Shown: one piece after another, positions 35,898-44,323 of the stretch | Layout: the number at the start of each line of letters is the position of its first letter | Position numbering within the stretch: the first letter of the stretch is position 1 | NCBI RefSeq assembly: GCF_015210005.1 | Contig: NZ_MU158698.1 | Location: 2,401,337 to 2,465,336 of the forward strand | Direction of reading: 5' to 3' | Origin: Sphingobacterium hungaricum | GTDB lineage: Bacteria; Bacteroidota; Bacteroidia; Sphingobacteriales; Sphingobacteriaceae | Length of the DNA: 64,000 nt | Translations under genes and position numbers: made by a program | The notes under the pieces: generated by a model | What the model was told of the DNA's origin: nothing | The model's database searches: none | Seen by the model: only the letters and a program-made list of their open reading frames with translations

Positions 35898-37100
35898 ATG
35901 CAACAATCTAAAACAAGTATTCCTGCGGTAAATCCACTTGCAATGCCCATCTTGCTGGCAATTAGTTCGGCACATTTTTTAAATGATGCTATCCAATCGC
36001 TGGTTTCTGCCGTTTACCCGATTCTGAAAGATTCCTTTGAATTAAGTTTCTTTAAGATCGGAGTGATCACGTTCGTGTTTCAGCTGGCATCATCAATATT
36101 TCAGCCGGTAGTTGGTTATTTTTCGGATAAACGCCCCATGCCTTACGGATTGGCGATCGGTATGCTGTTTTCATTTATGGGAATCGTGTTGCTGTCGCAA
36201 GCCTGGACTTTCGAATTGGTATTAGTTTCTGTGGCTTTGATCGGCACAGGTTCATCCATTTTTCATCCGGAAGCATCCAAAATTACCTTTCTAGCTTCAG
36301 GAGGTCGAAGAAGTTTCGCGCAATCTGTTTTTCAGGTTGGAGGAAATCTAGGAAGCGCCTTGGGTCCTCTGTTAGCTGCATTGATTATCGCTCCCTACGG
36401 GCAGGGAAATATCCTGTGGTTTGGCTTGATTGCTTTTGTCGCCGTTATAATTTTGTTTAAAATCGGAAATTGGTATAAGCCAAAAGCTTTACGGATTCGC
36501 GTATTGAAAAGGCAGAATGTTGTAGCAGCTTCGGAGAAGTCAGATTTGCCCAGAAGAACGGTTGTGTTCGGAATTATCATTTTGTTAACCTTGATTTTTT
36601 CAAAATTCGTGTACACGGCAGGAATTACGAGCTACTATACTTTTTATTTGATTGATAAATTTGACGTAACGGTTCAAGATTCTCAGATTTACTTATTCAT
36701 CTATCTTTTTGCGGTAGCATCAGGAACATTGATTGGAGGTGCGTTAGGTGACCGCTTTGGGCGGAAGAAAATTATCTGGATGTCTATTTTGGGCGCGGTT
36801 CCATTTGCGTTAGCTTTGCCTCATCTGAATTTGATCTGGACGATAATTTTCAGCGGATGTATCGGCTTTATTATCTCCTCTGCGTTTCCGGCGATTATTG
36901 TCTATGCAACGGAACTTTTGCCAGGAAAAGTTGGAACGATATCAGGTCTGTTTTATGGATTTGCATTCGGGATTGCAGGCCTTGGCTCCGCATTACTGGG
37001 TCAAGTTGCCGATAACACAAGCATTGAGTATGTATTTCGCTTGTGTGCTTATTTGCCTTTGCTGGGTTTCGTGGCTTTGTTGCTGCCGAAAGCAAAGTAA
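35898..37100 (+). CDS. MFS transporter, fosmidomycin-resistance (Fsr) type
   Basis: 400 residues, twelve TM helices. Starts with the family-like SSAHFLNDAIQSLVSAVYPI and has GSSIFHPEASKITFLASGGR, both typical of the Fsr group, plus a central loop around 200-215 and the motif GALGDRFGRKK near 282. Likely an inner-membrane drug or metabolite efflux pump. Single gene with its own promoter. Confidence 0.9.
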   Translation: MQQSKTSIPAVNPLAMPILLAISSAHFLNDAIQSLVSAVYPILKDSFELSFFKIGVITFVFQLASSIFQPVVGYFSDKRPMPYGLAIGMLFSFMGIVLLSQAWTFELVLVSVALIGTGSSIFHPEASKITFLASGGRRSFAQSVFQVGGNLGSALGPLLAALIIAPYGQGNILWFGLIAFVAVIILFKIGNWYKPKALRIRVLKRQNVVAASEKSDLPRRTVVFGIIILLTLIFSKFVYTAGITSYYTFYLIDKFDVTVQDSQIYLFIYLFAVASGTLIGGALGDRFGRKKIIWMSILGAVPFALALPHLNLIWTIIFSGCIGFIISSAFPAIIVYATELLPGKVGTISGLFYGFAFGIAGLGSALLGQVADNTSIEYVFRLCAYLPLLGFVALLLPKAK

Positions 37101-37106
37101 AAAAAA

Positions 37107-37135
37107 TGTAGAGAAACATCGCATGTTTCTCTACA
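37107..37135. terminator. Convergent terminator between MFS and DUF1080 genes
   Basis: Perfect 13-bp stem TGTAGAGAAACAT / ATGTTTCTCTACA with a 3-nt loop. An A-run just left gives a T-run on the minus strand, so it mainly ends the DUF1080 gene; the plus side is followed by a weaker T-rich stretch. Confidence 0.85.
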
Positions 37136-37146
37136 GAAGATTTTCT

Positions 37147-37884
37147 TTATAAAGGTCTGATCCAAATATTTCTATAGTGAACCAAATCTCCATGGTCTTG
37201 AAGCTGAATAGGCCCTGTGCTCTGCGCTTTTAGTTTCGGAAGTCCGATATATTCTGTCGTTCCTTCAATTTGCGTATTGTTCTGCACTAAAACCCCATTG
37301 TGTAAAACCGTTACCGTTCCTTTACCGACTAATTGTTTGTCAGCATTAAAACGTGGCGCTTTGAAAATAATATCATAGCTGTGCCAGCCGTCTGAGCCTG
37401 AGCGAACTTCAACCAATGGAGGGCGTTGTTTGTATAAACTTCCCGCTTGGCCGTTCACGTAAGTTGGGTTATCGTTATTGTCCAGAACTTGAATTTCATA
37501 CAGTCCTTGGATCAGCACACCGCTATTCCCGCGCCCTTGTCCTTCGCCCTTGATGACTTCTGGACTTTTCCATTCAATATGCAATTGGAAATCCTCGAAA
37601 TTTTCTTTCGTCTGTATATCTCCAGATCCTGGCTTTACTGTGAAAATGCCATTCTCTACTGTCCATGGAGCAGCTTCGCCTTTTGTTTTTGTCGAAGTCC
37701 ATTCGGCAAGATTCTTACCGTCGAACAAAACTTTTGCATCACTTGGCGCTACTTGGGATGCGGCTTGAACAACGCGAGGTTTTGGTTCATAAAACTCCGT
37801 GTCAGCAGGTTGAAATTTTGTCTGAGCCGATAAAGAAAAACAGCTGATAGCTGAAATGCTGAATAAGATTGATTTTATTTTCAT
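37147..37884 (-). CDS. DUF1080 / 3-keto-disaccharide hydrolase-family secreted protein
   Basis: 245 residues, signal peptide ending in SLSAQ. A jelly-roll domain about 45-243 with LFDGKNLAEWTS, NFEDFQLHIEWKSP, RGNSGVLIQGLYEIQVLDN and a closing PIQLQDHGDLVHYRNIWIRPL, all typical of the family. Some members hydrolyse 3-keto sugars; others only bind glycans. No neighbouring sugar oxidase is seen, so substrate is open. Confidence 0.88.
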   Translation of the reverse strand: MKIKSILFSISAISCFSLSAQTKFQPADTEFYEPKPRVVQAASQVAPSDAKVLFDGKNLAEWTSTKTKGEAAPWTVENGIFTVKPGSGDIQTKENFEDFQLHIEWKSPEVIKGEGQGRGNSGVLIQGLYEIQVLDNNDNPTYVNGQAGSLYKQRPPLVEVRSGSDGWHSYDIIFKAPRFNADKQLVGKGTVTVLHNGVLVQNNTQIEGTTEYIGLPKLKAQSTGPIQLQDHGDLVHYRNIWIRPL

Positions 37885-37940
37885 GGTCTAAATTTACGTT
37901 ATACAATTATAATGAATATTTTTATAGCATATTAAAGTTT

Positions 37941-38306
37941 ATGGCTACAATTACCCAAACAGTTTCCTTAGTTGATGCACGTTTTTTCTCTCCGATCGGT
38001 TTTTATCCTGAAGAGCAAATTTTAGGAAATGAATTTTTCGTTACTGTTTCCGTCAGTTTTCCTTTTGTCAATGAAGAGACCGAGGAGCTTACGAACACCC
38101 TGAATTACGAGAAGTTGTATGAGGTCGTTTCAAAAGTCATGAGTCCTAAACGAAAATTGTTGGAATCTGCAGCAGAAGAAATTCTGAAGGCGATCATTTC
38201 GCTGCAACCTACATGCCAGCGGGCGCATGTAAAAATAAAAAAATCAAATCCGCCTTTTGGTGGAGATCTGAGCTCTTCCCAAGTGGAGCTCCATTATGAA
38301 AATTGA
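37941..38306 (+). CDS. folB: Dihydroneopterin aldolase
   Basis: 121 residues from the ATG at 37941; a longer frame from 37869 would run into the divergent gene's start. Catalyses cleavage of dihydroneopterin in folate synthesis. Typical parts: VSLVDARFFSPIGFYPEEQ with the Tyr-Pro-Glu-Glu site, NTLNYEKLYEVVSKVM, LLESAAEEI and a closing FGGDLSSSQVELHYE. The fold is the small T-fold that forms octamers. Confidence 0.88.
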   Translation: MATITQTVSLVDARFFSPIGFYPEEQILGNEFFVTVSVSFPFVNEETEELTNTLNYEKLYEVVSKVMSPKRKLLESAAEEILKAIISLQPTCQRAHVKIKKSNPPFGGDLSSSQVELHYEN

Positions 38307-38463
38307 TGCCTTTTTTGCATTCAACATGATTTTAGTCAAGACATTTAGTCAGCTTAAAATAGATTAGACTGTCGTTTTGTCGCTTTTAAGTTTCTTTTTT
38401 GATTTGGTATGCCGATTGATTTAGGTTATTCATTAATAATTAAAAAGAAAAATTTAAAAATTT

Positions 38464-38470
38464 AAAGGAG
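38464..38470 (+). promoter_or_regulatory. Shine-Dalgarno-like site before hsp20
   Basis: AAAGGAG, 9 nt before the ATG. True Shine-Dalgarno sites are rare in this phylum, so strong translation on induction is plausible. Confidence 0.6.
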
Positions 38471-38479
38471 AGCATAATC

Positions 38480-38923
38480 ATGGCATTAATTAAATTCCCA
38501 ACAAAAACAGTAAACACAGACAGTGTTAATCCATTTGTAAACAGTGTGTTTGATAATTTATTTAACGATTCGTTTATCACCGATCGTTTGGTGACTCGCG
38601 TTCCTGCGGTAAACATTACGGAGACTCAGGATTCGTTTTCAATCGAATTAGCGGCTCCGGGTTTGCAAAAATCGGATTTCAAAATCAATGTGGACAAAAA
38701 CGTATTAACAATCTCGGTGGAGAAGAAAGACGAAGCTGTTGTCGAAGAAAAATTGTACAGTAAAAAAGAGTACAGCTATACTTCGTTCACACGTTCATTT
38801 TCTTTACCAGATTCAGTAAATTATAGCAACATCGACGCATCATACATCGATGGTGTGTTAGCTGTAACAGTGGGCAAAAAAGAAGAAGCAATTATTGCAA
38901 AAAGGTTGATAGAGGTTAAGTAA
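38480..38923 (+). CDS. Hsp20/alpha-crystallin small heat-shock protein
   Basis: 147 residues. The alpha-crystallin domain spans about 42-140: VPAVNITETQDSFSIELAAP, GLQKSDFKINVDKNVLTISV, SFTRSFSLPDSVNYSNIDAS, then DGVLAVTVGKKEE, where the usual GVL motif is present. ATP-independent holdase for unfolding proteins. Monocistronic, with terminator at 38952. Confidence 0.93.
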   Translation: MALIKFPTKTVNTDSVNPFVNSVFDNLFNDSFITDRLVTRVPAVNITETQDSFSIELAAPGLQKSDFKINVDKNVLTISVEKKDEAVVEEKLYSKKEYSYTSFTRSFSLPDSVNYSNIDASYIDGVLAVTVGKKEEAIIAKRLIEVK

Positions 38924-38951
38924 GGTTAGTTTTTTGTTTTTATAGTTGTGA

Positions 38952-38982
38952 AGCCTCTGCATTCGTGCAGGGGCTTTTTTTG
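38952..38982 (+). terminator. Intrinsic terminator after hsp20
   Basis: AGCCTCTGCA pairs with TGCAGGGGCT (one G-T pair) around a TTCG tetraloop, then a T-run. Confidence 0.9.
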
Positions 38983-39084
38983 TTTCTTTAGATTCTGTTG
39001 AAGCATCTGACTTGCATTTATTCAAGACTTTAAGAAAACAACCACACCCACTTATACGTTTAGATGCTAAGACTATAAATTGCC

Positions 39085-39783
39085 ATGAACAAAATTCTAT
39101 TAGTTGCCTTGTTAAGTGTTGTCGTGAGCTGTGAAAATAAAAAAACATCATCACAAAAAGTTGATTCCTCGAAAGTATATACCTATGACTTCCAATCTGA
39201 TTCCATAAATCCGATCGATGTAAGCGCTTATTATTCAAATGAAGAGTTTAAATTGGAGAAACAATTGATTCCAATCAACAAGGAAGAGTTTGATAAAGAC
39301 TCGGCTGATTTTACTAATAATTTTATATCAAAGCCTGATTTATTGAAAGACCGCGATTCTTTGGCATTGCCGTATGGCACTATAAAATTTATTAAGCGGA
39401 AGCAACGCGACCGAGATGATTTCACAGATTATCGGTATATGGGATTTGCGCCTAATTTAGATAGTCACTTACTTAGTATCGACTTGTATGACGGTTCTTA
39501 TACGCTTATCCTAAATGATAAACTGTATACATACGGGGTGGTCGATGGCGAACCTATCTTTTCCTTAGACAATAAGAACTTTGCCACATTCAGGAATGAT
39601 GAAGGGCACTCTTCCTCATTAACGCTTTATGCGATATCAGAACAATCCTTCAGCTTCGAAAAATTCCTATGGTCGGATGAACACCTGATTGAGTCTGTTT
39701 TCTGGAATAGCGAAAATAAACTAGTCATTAGTTTACTAGCTATTGAAAGCGGAGCAACAACTTATTATAAAATCAACATCTAA
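39085..39783 (+). CDS. Hypothetical lipoprotein
   Basis: 232 residues, lipoprotein signal ending in VVSC (Cys 16), then a Lys/Ser-rich linker. The chain is acidic and beta-rich with aromatic strands (HLLSIDLYDGSYTLILNDKL, TLYAISEQSFSFEKFLW). No family recognised and no co-directional close neighbour. Predicted periplasmic face of a membrane. Confidence 0.65.
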   Translation: MNKILLVALLSVVVSCENKKTSSQKVDSSKVYTYDFQSDSINPIDVSAYYSNEEFKLEKQLIPINKEEFDKDSADFTNNFISKPDLLKDRDSLALPYGTIKFIKRKQRDRDDFTDYRYMGFAPNLDSHLLSIDLYDGSYTLILNDKLYTYGVVDGEPIFSLDNKNFATFRNDEGHSSSLTLYAISEQSFSFEKFLWSDEHLIESVFWNSENKLVISLLAIESGATTYYKINI

Positions 39784-39885
39784 AATCTTTGCTTTTTAAC
39801 GCCCAAGAATCTCTTTGGCTACAATCTGTAATCGAGAAATAGCAACAATACTTCTTCCAGTTTATCCAATCCCATTTTGATAAGC

Positions 39886-39948
39886 TTGATAATATCTGTA
39901 GTTTTATGGAAGTAGTTTTGTTGATGGAAACATGCAATGCATATGTTT
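39886..39948 (+). promoter_or_regulatory. Candidate promoter and operator of the GH127 gene
   Basis: TTG at 39886-39888 and TAGTTTTG at 39913-39920 (24-nt spacer, one longer than usual). At 39928-39948, over the predicted start site, AAACATGC and GCATATGTTT form an imperfect inverted repeat, a plausible operator. Confidence 0.35.
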
Positions 39949-40010
39949 AAATAAATGCTTAAACCTACAGCCTGACCGTCACTGATTTTTCTATATCCTA
40001 TTTTTACGCT

Positions 40011-42077
40011 ATGAAAAAGTACCACCTTCTGTTAATTAGTCTATCGCTTACTTTTCTTTGCAAGGCGCAAACCCAAAATCGGAGTCCATTGATTGAGAAA
40101 CCATATTTGGAATTGCCGTTGGGACAGATTAAAGCGAAAGGATGGTTAGAAGAACAGCTTATACGGATGAGGGATGGGCTGACGGGTAATCTTGATGAGC
40201 GATACGAGGCCGTTATCGGTTCGCGGAATGGTTGGTTAGGTGGCGATGGCGATGCATGGGAACGCGGACCTTATTGGGTCGATGGGCTTGTGCCTCTGGC
40301 ATATATCTTAAATGATCAGCAACTGATCAATAAAGCAAAACCTTGGATTGAATGGACATTAACCAATCAGCGCGAAGATGGCTACATCGGGCCGAAACCG
40401 CTGAAAGAGAAAAGTAAATCCGAGCCTGGTATTCAAAAGGAACCGGTTGAAGATTGGTGGCCAAGAATGGTGATGCTGAAAGTGTTGATGCAATACCATG
40501 AAGCGACAAAAGATCCCCGAGTGATTTCCGTGTTGACGAACTACTTCCGCTATCAGCTTGAGGAATTGCCCGAAACGCCTTTAGATCAATGGTCTTTTTG
40601 GGCAAATAGAAGGGGAGCCGACAACCTGATGGTTGTATATTGGCTTTACAACCTTACGGGGGACCAGTTTCTGCTGGATTTAGGGCATTTGATTTATAAA
40701 CAGACCTTTCCATTTCAAACGGTTTTCACGAACTCCCATAGCCTGAAGCCGACAGGGGTTGATCACCTTTATCCATACAATGTGTCCAATCGCTATCCTT
40801 TTAATCAGGAATTGATCAAAAATATGCATGTTGGGCAACAACAAAGTTTTCATTGTGTTAACCTCGCGCAAGGAATCAAGACGCCGGTTATTTATTATCA
40901 GCAGTCACCAGATCCGGCATTTATTTCTTCCGTGAAGCAAGCTTTTGCCGACATCGATATTTTTCATGGGCAAGCCCAAGGCATGTTTGGTGGCGACGAA
41001 CCGATGCATGGAAATGCACCTACACAAGGTGTGGAGTTCTGTTCGGTGGTGGAAATGATGTATTCGTTAGAAAGCATGTTGCCGATAACTGCTGATGTCG
41101 CTTTTGCCGATCATTTGGAAAAGATTGCATTTAATGCATTGCCTACACAGGCCACGGATGATTTCAATCATCGGCAATATTTTCAGACCGCTAATCAAGT
41201 GCTGATTTCAAAAGCTAACCGCAACTTCTATGAGGACCATGCGCATCAGGGTACAGATCAATGTTTCGGCTTGCTGACAGGTTATCCATGTTGCACAAGC
41301 AACATGCATCAAGGATGGCCAAAGTTCGTTCAGAATCTTTGGTACCAAACAGCCGATGGTGGTGTTGCAGCTTTGGTCTATGCGCCGAACGAACTGACTA
41401 CACGATTGCCTAACGGCCAGCAAGTACATATTTCGGAGGAAACGAATTATCCATTTGAGGAATCGATTCGCTTTAGAATTAGCCTTGACAAGGAATCCGC
41501 ATTCCCTTTACATCTTCGTATTCCTTCATGGGCTAAGCAAGCGCAGGTTTTTATCAATGGTGAATTGCAAAGCATCGAACTGAAGCATGGAACGATTGCC
41601 AAGATAAACAGGAATTGGAAAGATGGCGATCAGGTTGAGTTGCTCTTGCCGATGAAAATTACGACTAGCCGCTGGGCGGAAATGTCGGTAGCGGTTGAAA
41701 GAGGGCCGCTTATTTATGCGTTGAAAGTGGAAGAGGAATGGAGTAAGGTCGCTGATAAGCAATTTGATGACTACTACGAAGTATATCCCAAAAGCGATTG
41801 GAACTATGGATTGATTGATCAAGCTTTAAAAAATCCCGAAGCTGGTTTTGAAGTTGTTATTTCAAATAATACTACGGACTATCCCTGGAACCATGAGAAT
41901 ACGCCTATTCTTTTAAAAACAAAAGCGAAGAAAACTCCCTCTTGGAAATTGTATAACCATGCCGCTGGTCCGCTTCCTCTTCCATTTCCTGAAACAGAAG
42001 GCGAGGCTGTGGATGTTGTGCTGATACCTTATGGAAGCTCAACGCTACGGATTTCCCAATTTCCGGTAGTACGCTAA
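40011..42077 (+). CDS. GH127-type glycosidase (beta-L-arabinofuranosidase family, DUF1680)
   Basis: 688 residues, signal peptide ending in LCKAQ. An (alpha/alpha)6 barrel about 25-440 is followed by beta domains. Visible active-site parts: EFCSVVEMM with Cys344 and Glu348, and GYPCCTSNMHQGWPKF with Cys427-Cys428, matching the Cys/Glu zinc site of GH127 enzymes that use Cys as nucleophile. It probably removes beta-L-arabinofuranose or a related sugar from plant glycans in the periplasm. It stands alone, outside any SusC/SusD locus. Confidence 0.85.
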   Translation: MKKYHLLLISLSLTFLCKAQTQNRSPLIEKPYLELPLGQIKAKGWLEEQLIRMRDGLTGNLDERYEAVIGSRNGWLGGDGDAWERGPYWVDGLVPLAYILNDQQLINKAKPWIEWTLTNQREDGYIGPKPLKEKSKSEPGIQKEPVEDWWPRMVMLKVLMQYHEATKDPRVISVLTNYFRYQLEELPETPLDQWSFWANRRGADNLMVVYWLYNLTGDQFLLDLGHLIYKQTFPFQTVFTNSHSLKPTGVDHLYPYNVSNRYPFNQELIKNMHVGQQQSFHCVNLAQGIKTPVIYYQQSPDPAFISSVKQAFADIDIFHGQAQGMFGGDEPMHGNAPTQGVEFCSVVEMMYSLESMLPITADVAFADHLEKIAFNALPTQATDDFNHRQYFQTANQVLISKANRNFYEDHAHQGTDQCFGLLTGYPCCTSNMHQGWPKFVQNLWYQTADGGVAALVYAPNELTTRLPNGQQVHISEETNYPFEESIRFRISLDKESAFPLHLRIPSWAKQAQVFINGELQSIELKHGTIAKINRNWKDGDQVELLLPMKITTSRWAEMSVAVERGPLIYALKVEEEWSKVADKQFDDYYEVYPKSDWNYGLIDQALKNPEAGFEVVISNNTTDYPWNHENTPILLKTKAKKTPSWKLYNHAAGPLPLPFPETEGEAVDVVLIPYGSSTLRISQFPVVR

Positions 42078-42100
42078 GATTTCGCTGTCGCTGGATCGAA

Positions 42101-42130
42101 AAGGCTAGGATTGGTCTAGCCTTGAATTTT
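42101..42130 (+). terminator. Terminator after the GH127 gene
   Basis: AAGGCTAG pairs perfectly with CTAGCCTT over a 7-nt loop, followed by GAATTTT. Confidence 0.7.
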
Positions 42131-42267
42131 GCTATTTTAATGGGTTATTTAATACCACCAGAACATTTTTAGTTAAGCTATATTTTAGATCGTATTGTTT
42201 ACTGAGTAGCCAATAGCAATTTTCAATTGTCATCAATTTGTCTTTATTCGAAATAATCTAAATTTAC

Positions 42268-42289
42268 TTAACACTGTTAATTACTTTTG
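42268..42289 (+). promoter_or_regulatory. tetR operator and -7 element
   Basis: Palindrome TTAACA-C-TGTTAA at 42268-42280 abuts TACTTTTG (42282-42289), a TAnnTTTG match. The predicted start site is next to the ATG at 42297, so the mRNA may be almost leaderless. No -33 TTG at the right distance. Confidence 0.6.
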
Positions 42290-42296
42290 TCCTGTT

Positions 42297-42935
42297 ATGG
42301 GAATAAAAGAAAGAAAGCAAAAACATAAAGAAGATCTTCGTTCTAAAATTTTAGAGGCAGCAAAAGAATTATTTGTGAAGGAAGGTTTCGAGGCAACTTC
42401 AATACGTAAGATTGCCGCCAAGATTGAATTTAGCCCAACAACCATTTACCTATACTATAAAGATAAGAATGACATTGCCTACGCCTTGCATCAAGAAGGC
42501 TTTAGTCTCTTGCGGACGCAATTTCTGCCATTGATGCATGTAGAATCAGCATTTGAACGATTAAAAGCGATCGGCAAAGCTTATATTGATTTTGGTTTTA
42601 AAAACCCTGATTACTACTTTGTTATGTTTATGCTAAAGGATCCGATGGATTTTGTTAATCAGAATTGCGGCGACGAATGGGAAGAAGGAGAGCGCGTGTT
42701 TGATTTTCTTGAACAAACAATCGTCGACTGTCAAGCCGAAGGCTATTTTAAAGATATGGATAAAGAACTCATGGCCGTAAATGCCTGGACCTCTGTGCAC
42801 GGTATGGTTTCCTTGTACTTGATGGGACATTTGAAAAAAGTCGCGGAAGTAAAAAACCTGCAGATCGAGAACGAAAACCTGATCGAAGAATCATTCAAGT
42901 TGTATATAGACCTCTTGGCTAGGACCAAACAATAA
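42297..42935 (+). CDS. TetR-family repressor of the efflux operon
   Basis: 212 residues. Helix-turn-helix at about 15-60: ILEAAKELFVKEGFEATSIR then KIAAKIEFSPTTIYLYYKDK. The C-terminal helical domain binds an unknown effector. It lies 33 bp upstream of tolC in the same direction. The same 12-bp motif AACACTGTTAAT occurs before this gene and before tolC, which points to self-control and control of the pump. Effector is likely a pump substrate. Confidence 0.92.
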   Translation: MGIKERKQKHKEDLRSKILEAAKELFVKEGFEATSIRKIAAKIEFSPTTIYLYYKDKNDIAYALHQEGFSLLRTQFLPLMHVESAFERLKAIGKAYIDFGFKNPDYYFVMFMLKDPMDFVNQNCGDEWEEGERVFDFLEQTIVDCQAEGYFKDMDKELMAVNAWTSVHGMVSLYLMGHLKKVAEVKNLQIENENLIEESFKLYIDLLARTKQ

Positions 42936-42955
42936 AAAATTTTTGTCAAAAAATA

Positions 42956-42967
42956 AACACTGTTAAT
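42956..42967 (+). promoter_or_regulatory. Second copy of the AACACTGTTAAT motif, before tolC
   Basis: Identical 12 bases to 42270-42281, ending 1 nt before the tolC ATG. Core AACA-C-TGTT is palindromic. Probable second TetR site. Confidence 0.55.
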
Positions 42968-42968
42968 A

Positions 42969-44318
42969 ATGAGAACAGCATTAATAATTTTAAGTTTTTT
43001 AGCTCTTTTTCTTCTGCCGGAAAAAAGCCGAGCCCAGCAAGTGGATGATTATATCCAATTGGGTTTAAAAAATAACCTCGTGTTGGCGGAGAAGAACCTC
43101 AGTTTGGATAAAGCCTTGAATGGATTAAAAATGGCGAAGAATATGTATTTGCCGACCATTGGTTTTGATTTCACCTATACGCATGCTGATGGCGGAAGGA
43201 GCATTGATTTACCGGTTGGTGATATGCTTAATCCGGTATACAACACACTGAATCAGATCACGCAGTCGAATGCTTTCCCCAACATTGCCAACGAGCAAAT
43301 TACTTTTCTTCCGAAACATTATTACGATGCGAAAATTAGGACAAGCATGCCATTGTTTAACGCTGACATCAAGAACAATAAGGCTATTAAAGAGCAGGTC
43401 GTCACGCTTGGCCAAAAGGAAATCGAGATTTATAAACGGGAACTGGTCAAAGACATCAAAGAAGGCTATTATACCTATATGAGCGCTGCGGATGCCGTGG
43501 CTATCCATGAATCAGGATTGCAATTGGCTCGAGAAAGCAAGCGTGTAAATGAAAAATTGTTGGATGCAGGAAAAGGGCTTCCAGCTTATGTCATTCGAGC
43601 CGATGCTGAAATTGCGCAAGGCGAAGCGAAAATAGTCGAAGCAAAACAGCAACAACAGAATGCGAAACTGTATTTCAATTCCCTATTGAATCGAGATCCT
43701 CAGGATGCAATTGAACTTGACTCGACGCTTTTATCGAATAAAACTACCGTTCCGGATTTGAATTCTACATTCGCGGAACGCGAAGAACTGGATGCGCTGG
43801 AGACCAATATCCATATCCAGGAATTATTGGTTAAAATGGACAAGCAGGTCTTTTTGCCAAAATTAAATGCTTTCGTGGACTTGGGTTCACAGGCAGAACA
43901 GATGCGTGTGAACAGCCAGTCGCAATATTACCTTGTCGGCGCGCAGTTGTCCATCCCTATATTTGCGGGCAACCGAAATAAACTGAAGATTCAGGAAAGC
44001 GAAATTTCAGTTGCTGAAGCAAGGAATAAATTGGATCAAGCCAAACAGCAGCTGCAGCTTGCCGTTCAGGTAGCTAGCAACGATGTGATTGCAGCGCATC
44101 GGAACTATGAATCATCGAAAATTCAGGTGAATGCAGCCGCAACTTACCAAAGGCTGATCCAGCGCGGTTTTAATGAAGGGGTCAATACCTATATCGAAAC
44201 CATTGACGCGCGCAATCAATACACTTCTGCTCGTTTAGCTAACAATATTTCTACGTATCGCTTATTAGTTGCCCTAGCTAAGCTAGAGCGCGAGAGCGCT
44301 GCTTATCCTTTAGATTAA
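42969..44318 (+). CDS. TolC-family outer-membrane efflux protein
   Basis: 449 residues, signal peptide ending in SRAQQ. Two OEP repeats (about 25-235 and 260-445) made of long helices, with YYDAKIRTSMPLFNADIKNN and YYLVGAQLSIPIFAGNRNKL marking equivalent strands. Forms the trimeric exit duct for the RND pump encoded downstream. Gap to the adaptor gene is 5 nt. Confidence 0.93.
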   Translation: MRTALIILSFLALFLLPEKSRAQQVDDYIQLGLKNNLVLAEKNLSLDKALNGLKMAKNMYLPTIGFDFTYTHADGGRSIDLPVGDMLNPVYNTLNQITQSNAFPNIANEQITFLPKHYYDAKIRTSMPLFNADIKNNKAIKEQVVTLGQKEIEIYKRELVKDIKEGYYTYMSAADAVAIHESGLQLARESKRVNEKLLDAGKGLPAYVIRADAEIAQGEAKIVEAKQQQQNAKLYFNSLLNRDPQDAIELDSTLLSNKTTVPDLNSTFAEREELDALETNIHIQELLVKMDKQVFLPKLNAFVDLGSQAEQMRVNSQSQYYLVGAQLSIPIFAGNRNKLKIQESEISVAEARNKLDQAKQQLQLAVQVASNDVIAAHRNYESSKIQVNAAATYQRLIQRGFNEGVNTYIETIDARNQYTSARLANNISTYRLLVALAKLERESAAYPLD

Positions 44319-44323
44319 TCACT

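Noticed and set aside
37869..37940. Longer start for folB
   Set aside because: Overlaps the start of the divergent DUF1080 gene and adds residues not found in this small enzyme.
39819..40025. 68-residue minus-strand frame before the GH127 gene, with a helix-like end (GLDKLEEVLLLFLDYRL)
   Set aside because: Overlaps the GH127 start, contains the likely promoter of that gene on the other strand, and matches no family I know; could at most be a remnant.
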